This document shows positions 6,450 to 10,249 of a DNA stretch of 10,249 bases, piece by piece. Position 1 is the stretch's first letter; each line of letters starts with the position of its first letter. Source of the stretch: an uncultured Oscillospiraceae bacterium (GTDB lineage: Bacteria > Bacillota > Clostridia > Oscillospirales > Ruminococcaceae). The notes beneath the pieces were generated by a model. It was not told the origin of the DNA, did no database searches, and worked only from the letters and a program-made list of their open reading frames with translations. The translations under genes and the position numbers were made by a program. Where the stretch lies: positions 1-10,249 of the forward strand of contig CAKQGD010000057.1 of the NCBI GenBank assembly GCA_934232845.1, given 5' to 3'.

Positions 6450-7349
6450 ATGAACCGCAAAAGATCTTCTCTGATGATCCTCGCGGCGGGTGCGCTGTGG
6501 GGCTGCATCTCTCTGTTTCTCAAGACGCTGACGGCGCTGGGATTTTCGTCTTTTCAGGCGGTGGCACTGCGCACCGGGGCGGCATTTTTGCTGCTCGCGG
6601 CGTTTCTGGCCGCGACAAAGCCCGCGCTCCTGCGCATCCGCGCGCGCGACTGGCCGCTGTTTTTCGGCACGGGGGTGCTCAGTCTTTTGTTTTTCAACTG
6701 GTGTTATTTCGGCGCGATCGCAGCGTCGGGCGTGTCGGTCGCGGTGGTGCTGCTGTACACCTCGCCGGTCTTTGTGGTGGTGCTGTCCGCCGTCTTTTTC
6801 GGCGAGGCGCTTACCCGCCGCAAGCTGATCGCGCTGGCGCTGACCATTCTCGGCTGTGTGCTGGTGGCAGGGCTTTTCTCTTCGGGAGAGACCATCGGTG
6901 CGCGTGCCGTTCTGCTGGGACTGGGCGCGGGCCTCGGCTATGCGCTGTACAGTATTTTCGGCCGTGTCGCGCTGCGGAAATACGACACGATGACCATCAC
7001 GGTGTGGACGTTTGCATTCGCCGCGGCGGGCAGTCTCATCGGCTGCCTGTTTGAAAAAGGCGGCGCGCCGTTTTCGGCGGCGCTCTGTCCGTCGGGGATC
7101 TTCGCGGTGCTGGGCATCGCGCTGGTTGCCTGCGTGCTGCCGTACCTGCTGTATACAAAGGGACTTTCCGGGGTGGAAACGGGCCGCGCGGCCATTCTCG
7201 CCGCGGTGGAGCCCGCGGTCGGCGCGCTCATCGGCATCACGGTGTTTCACGAGCCGATGACGCCGGGCAAGGCCGCCGGAATGGCGCTGATCTTCGCATC
7301 TATTTTGGTTTTGTCCGTACAGGAACCCGCCCGGTCCGCAAAGCGATGA
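6450..7349 (+). CDS. EamA/DMT-superfamily membrane transporter
   Basis: This 299-aa protein has the length and pattern of the drug/metabolite transporter superfamily: about ten hydrophobic helices arranged as two EamA repeats (roughly 5-140 and 150-285). Typical marks are the N-terminal ALWGCISLFLK helix and RTGAAFLLLAAF. The first repeat then has ALTRRKLIALALTILGCVLV, and the second repeat echoes it with HEPMTPGKAAGMALIF. AAVEPAVGALIG closes the second repeat as in most family members. Members export amino acids, metabolites or drugs by antiport; the substrate cannot be predicted here. The start ATG follows AAGGGAG by nine bases. The frame is open a further 200 codons upstream, but that part runs antisense through the 151-aa gene and across the promoter and is rejected. 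Confidence 0.93.
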   Translation: MNRKRSSLMILAAGALWGCISLFLKTLTALGFSSFQAVALRTGAAFLLLAAFLAATKPALLRIRARDWPLFFGTGVLSLLFFNWCYFGAIAASGVSVAVVLLYTSPVFVVVLSAVFFGEALTRRKLIALALTILGCVLVAGLFSSGETIGARAVLLGLGAGLGYALYSIFGRVALRKYDTMTITVWTFAFAAAGSLIGCLFEKGGAPFSAALCPSGIFAVLGIALVACVLPYLLYTKGLSGVETGRAAILAAVEPAVGALIGITVFHEPMTPGKAAGMALIFASILVLSVQEPARSAKR

Positions 7350-7469
7350 CGCCGGACGAAGCGGCTTGAAAAGGGAGAGGCGCGTTTCTCTCTTCGTTCC
7401 TGCGCCGAAAAAGTTACCACCGGCGGATTCTTTCGGCGATGGGGCAGACCTTACCGCGCGGCGTCTTTA

Positions 7470-7490
7470 CCGGCGAAGCCGGCGGCTTTT
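7470..7490 (+). repeat. Small GC hairpin after the EamA gene
   Basis: CCGGC (7470-7474) and GCCGG (7478-7482) form a tight stem with a GAA loop, followed by CGGCTTTT. It may be a minor accessory to the stronger terminator that follows. Confidence 0.35.
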
Positions 7491-7495
7491 CTATG

Positions 7496-7545
7496 AAAAA
7501 ATCCCGTTTCAAACGGCTGCAGAACCGTTTTGAAGCGGGATTTTT
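7496..7545. terminator. Bidirectional terminator between convergent genes
   Basis: The left arm AAAAATCCCGTTTCAAACGG (near 7497-7516) pairs with CCGTTTTGAAGCGGGATTTTT (split as 7525-7534 and 7535-7545), with one G-T pair and one bulge. A runs on the left and T runs on the right allow termination both for the rightward EamA gene and for the leftward gene that stops at 7552. Confidence 0.88.
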
Positions 7546-7551
7546 CTGTGC

Positions 7552-8073
7552 TCAGTCGGCTGAGGCGGGACCTTCGGGCGCGTGTACGGGATCCTCGGCG
7601 GGTGCGCCGGGATGCGGACCGTCCGCGTCCGGGGCGCTCTCCGGCTGTGCGGAAGCGGTTTCGGCCGCTTCGTCGGCGAGAGTTTCCCGCCATTCGGCGG
7701 CGTCGGCGGGAGGCGCAGCGTGAATGTCCTCAATCGGAATTTCAACGGCGCTCTCGGCGGCGGCCGTGTCAAACCGGTATTCGGCGCCGTCGCGCTCTAA
7801 CTTATGCGCGGAGATTTCGTTCTCGATGCGGGCGATGCGGCGCGCCAGCTCGTCGATCTCGGCGCAGTAGGCCGCGACGGATTCGCCCAGCTGTTCGCCG
7901 GATTTTACCTTAGCGTAGCAGCAGCGCCCGATTTCGGCGTAAAGGGATTCAATTTCCTTTTCTACGCTGTTTTTTGAAAGCTCGAGACGGGTGATCTTGA
8001 CCTGTTCCCCCGCCTTCTTAACGGTGGTGGACGCCACGTTTGTGACGAGTCTTTTTACGTTTTCCAGAGCCAT
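7552..8073 (-). CDS. Small coiled-coil protein with low-complexity acidic tail
   Basis: This 173-aa protein has two parts. Residues 1-95 are helical and coiled-coil-like (MALENVKRLVTNVASTTVKK, then ITRLELSKNSVEKEIESLYA, then EIDELARRIARIENEI). They match in style a group of short Clostridia proteins in which such a helical hairpin is followed by a C-terminal zinc ribbon. Here no CxxC pair follows. Residues from about 100 to 173 are a disordered tail rich in Ala, Pro, Glu and Asp, with no hydrophobic segment. The AAAGGAGGA site seven bases before the ATG fixes the start. It has a likely promoter of its own and lies 95 bases after the deacetylase gene on the same strand, with no clear terminator between, so read-through is possible. 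The function is unknown. Confidence 0.82.
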   Translation of the reverse strand: MALENVKRLVTNVASTTVKKAGEQVKITRLELSKNSVEKEIESLYAEIGRCCYAKVKSGEQLGESVAAYCAEIDELARRIARIENEISAHKLERDGAEYRFDTAAAESAVEIPIEDIHAAPPADAAEWRETLADEAAETASAQPESAPDADGPHPGAPAEDPVHAPEGPASAD

Positions 8074-8122
8074 GGGATTCTCCTCCTTTGTTCCATTTGA
8101 TTTTTGTCCATCTTACGGGAAA

Positions 8123-8131
8123 AGTATACCA
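8123..8131 (-). promoter_or_regulatory. Extended -10 promoter of the coiled-coil protein gene
   Basis: On the minus strand TGGTATACT gives TG-n-TATACT, with the -10 at 8123-8128. No good -35 is seen at the right distance. It lies about 50 bases before the ATG, in a stretch that also carries the short palindrome CCAC-AGCCGC-GTGG (8129-8142). Confidence 0.55.
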
Positions 8132-8168
8132 CAGCCGCGTGGAAAATGCACGGAGGAACTGTGAACGA

Positions 8169-9047
8169 TTATGAACAAATCCCCAATTTTTTCATAAATT
8201 TTTCCGTGGAAATGCCGCTCGGCCGGTTAAAGCGTCCCAGCAGCAAAAGACCGTCTTCGGTCTGCTCGCAGGCGTTGAGCTGTTCGGTGCAGGTGAGCGC
8301 CGCGGTAAAGCCCATTTCGGAGAGCAGCGCGCCGGAGCCCTCTCCTATGCTGCCGAAGGGATACGCATATGTGGTGGGGATGATGCCGCAGTGTTCGCAG
8401 AGAAGTTCCTGTGTGCGGGAAACGTCCCGGCGAAAAGCGTCCGCGTAGGCTTCGGCGCTCTCTTTGCGCAGGCGGGAGGATCCTTTGCGCGGCCACTCGC
8501 GGTGCATCGCGTAGGAGTGGTTTGCGATTTCGACGCGCCCCGAGGACGCGGCCGCACAGATCTCCTCCCAGTTGAGATAGGCGTAGGCGGGGTTTGGGTC
8601 GGGCGTGTCGGAGTACTGCTCGCTGTAGGAGCCGACCACGGCGATGACCGCCTTGAAGTCATATTTTTCAAGCAGCGGCAGTACATAGGTCAGATTGTTG
8701 AGAAAGCCGTCGTCGAAGGTAATCATTACGCTTTTTTCGGGAAATTCCTTTCCGGCGGCGGCAAGGGCGGCAGCCTCCCGCGCGGTGAGAGAGCGGTAGC
8801 CCTTTTCCCGCAGAAAGCGAAAATCCGCCTCGACCGTGTCGGGAGAAACGACGTAGCTGCCCGCGCGGTCCGGGTCGCGCAGCACGCTGTGGTACATGAT
8901 GACCGGAAGAAGTCCGTCCGGCTCGGCTGCCCCCGCGGGGGAAAACAGCGCCGCCGAGCCCGCTGTCAGCAGCGCGGCAAACAGGCAGAATGCCGCGCGC
9001 GCCGTCACAGAGAGACAGACGAACGGTCCGCGGCGCATCGCTTTCAT
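8169..9047 (-). CDS. Exported polysaccharide deacetylase (NodB/CE4 family)
   Basis: This 292-aa protein is predicted to remove acetyl groups from N-acetylated cell-envelope or exopolysaccharide sugars outside the membrane, using a metal ion. After a basic N-terminus and a hydrophobic segment (about 8-41, ending SPAGAAE) comes the NodB domain. It opens with PVIMYHSVL (48-56). Motif 1 is TFDDG (110-114), with the catalytic and metal-binding aspartates. Motif 2 is HSYAMH (177-182), the two metal histidines with one residue more than the classical spacing, as in many Clostridia relatives. Motif 3 is YAYPFG (227-232). All key residues are present, so it should be active. The ATG at 9047 overlaps the previous stop as ATGA, but the GGAGG at 9049-9053 is only one base away. 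The in-frame ATG at 9038 has ten-base spacing and may be the true start. The substrate is not known. Confidence 0.92.
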   Translation of the reverse strand: MKAMRRGPFVCLSVTARAAFCLFAALLTAGSAALFSPAGAAEPDGLLPVIMYHSVLRDPDRAGSYVVSPDTVEADFRFLREKGYRSLTAREAAALAAAGKEFPEKSVMITFDDGFLNNLTYVLPLLEKYDFKAVIAVVGSYSEQYSDTPDPNPAYAYLNWEEICAAASSGRVEIANHSYAMHREWPRKGSSRLRKESAEAYADAFRRDVSRTQELLCEHCGIIPTTYAYPFGSIGEGSGALLSEMGFTAALTCTEQLNACEQTEDGLLLLGRFNRPSGISTEKFMKKLGICS

Positions 9048-10249
9048 TCCTCCAGCGCCGAGGTCAGCATCTGTCCGAGTGCGAGATCCTCTTTGGAAAA
9101 GAGCATCAGCACGCGCTCGAGCAGGCCGGCGGGCAGGCGCTGCAGATCCGGGACAAGATTCTCGGCGAGCAGACGGCGCTTCGCTTCAGTCAGATCGGCA
9201 AAGGCGTTCGGCCTGTGGGGGGCGGTGCCCTTCGCGGCGCGCGCCGCCATGCGCCAGGCGCGCGCGGTCTCGACGGGTACGTTTCTTGTCAGCGTCAGGG
9301 TGCCGAGCAAAAGCTCTTCTTCCTCCTCCCACAAAACGGCAGGGTCGCAGAGCTCTTCCTTTGGGGAGACGAGCTGCGCGAAAAGGCTCCAGACGGGGCG
9401 CTCCCCGTTTTTCAGAGCAAGCCAGAGATCGCGTGTCAGGGCATCGCTGTCCGCCCCGCACAGCTCTTCGGCTTCAAGCCGGGAGAGGGGACGCGCGCTC
9501 TCCGAGGGAGAAAAACGGCATCTTGCCAGCAGGCGGCCCTGGGCGGTGTCCCAGACAAGAGGCGGAGTAAAGGCTTCGACCGCACGCCAGCTCGCGGGCG
9601 TGCCCCTGTCGCTGTAGAGGTGCCGTACCGCAAGCAGCGACTCCGGCGCGGCACAGACCGTCTCCCAAAAGAACTCGGGAGAGCAGAGCCCGCTTTCCGG
9701 GTCGGCGAGGGCACTCTGCTCAAAGCGGGCGCGCAGCGTCTCGTTTCCCGTGAAGGACACCGGTGTCAGAAAAGCGGGCAGGGCCGCGTCCCAGCCGTCG
9801 ATTGCGGCGCACAGACAGCGCTGACAGCGGGCAGCGTCGGGTGCGCCGGGATTGAGAAATGCGGTAAAGCGCATGCGTGCACCGGTTTTCTCCATGCGGT
9901 CGGGAAAAATCTGCGCCAGCGCGGGGGCCGGGGTAAAAAGACCGGCAGCGCCGCAGATGCGGCCGACACGGCCGTGAAAGACGGGAAAGGTTTCGACGGG
10001 CGAGCCGGTCTCCGGCAGTGCCTGCCGCGCCGCCTGCTCGACCGCCTCTTGTACAAGGGGCAGTACCTGCGACGCAAAGGATGAGCCCTCGGCAAAAACA
10101 GTCACGGCGGGTTCTTCCTGTGCTTCGGGTACAGAGACGGTCACGGCGGGTTCTTCCCGCGCTTCGGGCACGGAGACGGTCGCGGCGGGTTCCTCCTGTA
10201 CTTCGGGTACAGAGACGGTCGCGGCGGCTTCCTCCTGTACTTCGGGTAC
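9044..10249 (-). CDS. Divergent catalase-fold protein, probably heme-less, with N-terminal tandem repeats (5' end missing)
   Basis: The frame is open to the window edge, giving 401 residues. Residues 1-52 are four 13-aa repeats. The rest follows the catalase order with strong divergence. A His in FPVFHGRVGRICGAAGLF (H92) is placed like the distal His. Then come GARMRF (like VRFST) and DGWDAALPAFLTP (like the NWDLVGNNTPVFF region but without the Asn pair). Next are PEFFWETVCAAPESL, SDRGTPASWR (213-222), a WDTAQGRLLARCRF strand, and EAEELCGADSDALTRDLW with GERPVWSLFAQLV. LGTLTLTRN (315-323) and a C-terminus like Catalase-rel (NLVPDLQRLP, ERVLMLFSKEDLALG) close the match. The RxFxYxDTxRxRLG heme motif is degraded to PNAFADLTEAKRRLL with no Tyr; the only Tyr in view is 212. 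Catalase activity is therefore doubtful. The homology is recognised by eye. It is coupled by ATGA to the deacetylase. Confidence 0.75.
   Translation of the reverse strand, partial: VPEVQEEAAATVSVPEVQEEPAATVSVPEAREEPAVTVSVPEAQEEPAVTVFAEGSSFASQVLPLVQEAVEQAARQALPETGSPVETFPVFHGRVGRICGAAGLFTPAPALAQIFPDRMEKTGARMRFTAFLNPGAPDAARCQRCLCAAIDGWDAALPAFLTPVSFTGNETLRARFEQSALADPESGLCSPEFFWETVCAAPESLLAVRHLYSDRGTPASWRAVEAFTPPLVWDTAQGRLLARCRFSPSESARPLSRLEAEELCGADSDALTRDLWLALKNGERPVWSLFAQLVSPKEELCDPAVLWEEEEELLLGTLTLTRNVPVETARAWRMAARAAKGTAPHRPNAFADLTEAKRRLLAENLVPDLQRLPAGLLERVLMLFSKEDLALGQMLTSALEE
10094..10249 (-). repeat. 39-bp in-frame tandem repeat, four copies to the window edge
   Basis: Read leftward from the edge, four contiguous 39-base units encode VPEVQEEAAATVS, VPEVQEEPAATVS, VPEAREEPAVTVS and VPEAQEEPAVTVF. 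The two units nearest the edge differ at two bases, while the inner two are more diverged. This suggests recent expansion toward the N-terminal side. More copies probably lie beyond the window. The encoded region is Pro/Glu/Val-rich, like a flexible or wall-spanning linker. Confidence 0.95.

Noticed and set aside
6432..7250. 272-codon leftward frame
   Set aside because: Antisense shadow of the EamA transporter, rich in Arg, Gln and His, with no ribosome site.
8391..9617. Long rightward frames of 408 and 224 codons
   Set aside because: Antisense to the deacetylase and catalase-like genes; composition is typical of shadow frames in high-GC DNA.
10169..10171. GTG as start of the catalase-like gene
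   Set aside because: It falls at the first codon of the third 13-aa repeat, the frame continues open to the window edge with the same repeat, and no ribosome site precedes it.
10094..10249. CRISPR array
   Set aside because: The 39-bp units are directly contiguous without spacers and keep a reading frame; they are a protein-coding tandem repeat.

Overview
The window looks like a GC-rich Clostridia chromosome, most likely an Oscillospiraceae-type gut Firmicute. The signs are Gram-positive Shine-Dalgarno sites (AGGAGG type), compact promoters with extended -10 elements, strong hairpin-plus-T terminators between most genes, a BusR/Opu-type osmolyte operon, and a secreted acidic protein ending in an NPTTG-like motif. 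Genus cannot be read from the sequence. No mobile element, tRNA, rRNA or CRISPR array was found.

Layout. (1) 1-804, +: the 3' end of an acidic, probably exported protein, followed by a strong terminator. (2) About 890-1500: a gene-free stretch full of inverted repeats, ending in a terminator that serves the leftward operon. (3) 5423-1512, -: a four-gene operon with a BusR-like regulator (winged helix, coiled coil, RCK_C), an OpuCA/OpuAA-like ATPase with a CBS pair, a permease, and a permease fused to its own substrate-binding domain. All three junctions are ATGA overlaps. The promoter is TTTACA-N17-TACAAT. (4) About 5483-5850: an AT-rich, gene-free island with a possible small leftward transcription unit and a bidirectional terminator. 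(5) 6305-5850, -: an unrecognised 151-aa protein, divergent from (6) 6450-7349, +: an EamA/DMT-family transporter. Each has its own promoter in the 144-bp gap. (7) 8073-7552, -: a small helical protein with a low-complexity acidic Ala/Pro tail, convergent with the EamA gene across a shared terminator. (8) 9047-8169, -: an exported NodB-type polysaccharide deacetylase, coupled by ATGA to (9) >10249-9044, -: the 3' part of a very divergent catalase-fold protein that begins in the window with 13-aa tandem repeats.

Function. The Opu operon imports an osmoprotectant-type quaternary amine (betaine, carnitine or choline, or possibly ergothioneine). It probably responds to c-di-AMP through the RCK_C domain of its repressor and perhaps the CBS pair of its ATPase. 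The most unusual element is the catalase-like gene. It keeps many scaffold signatures of the catalase fold (SDRG-x-P-x-SWR, the AQG strand, the L-T-L-T-R-N strand and a Catalase-rel-like C-terminus). It has apparently lost the heme-ligating tyrosine and the distal asparagine, carries an expanding repeat region, and is translationally coupled to a cell-envelope deacetylase. It therefore looks like a catalase scaffold reused for another role.
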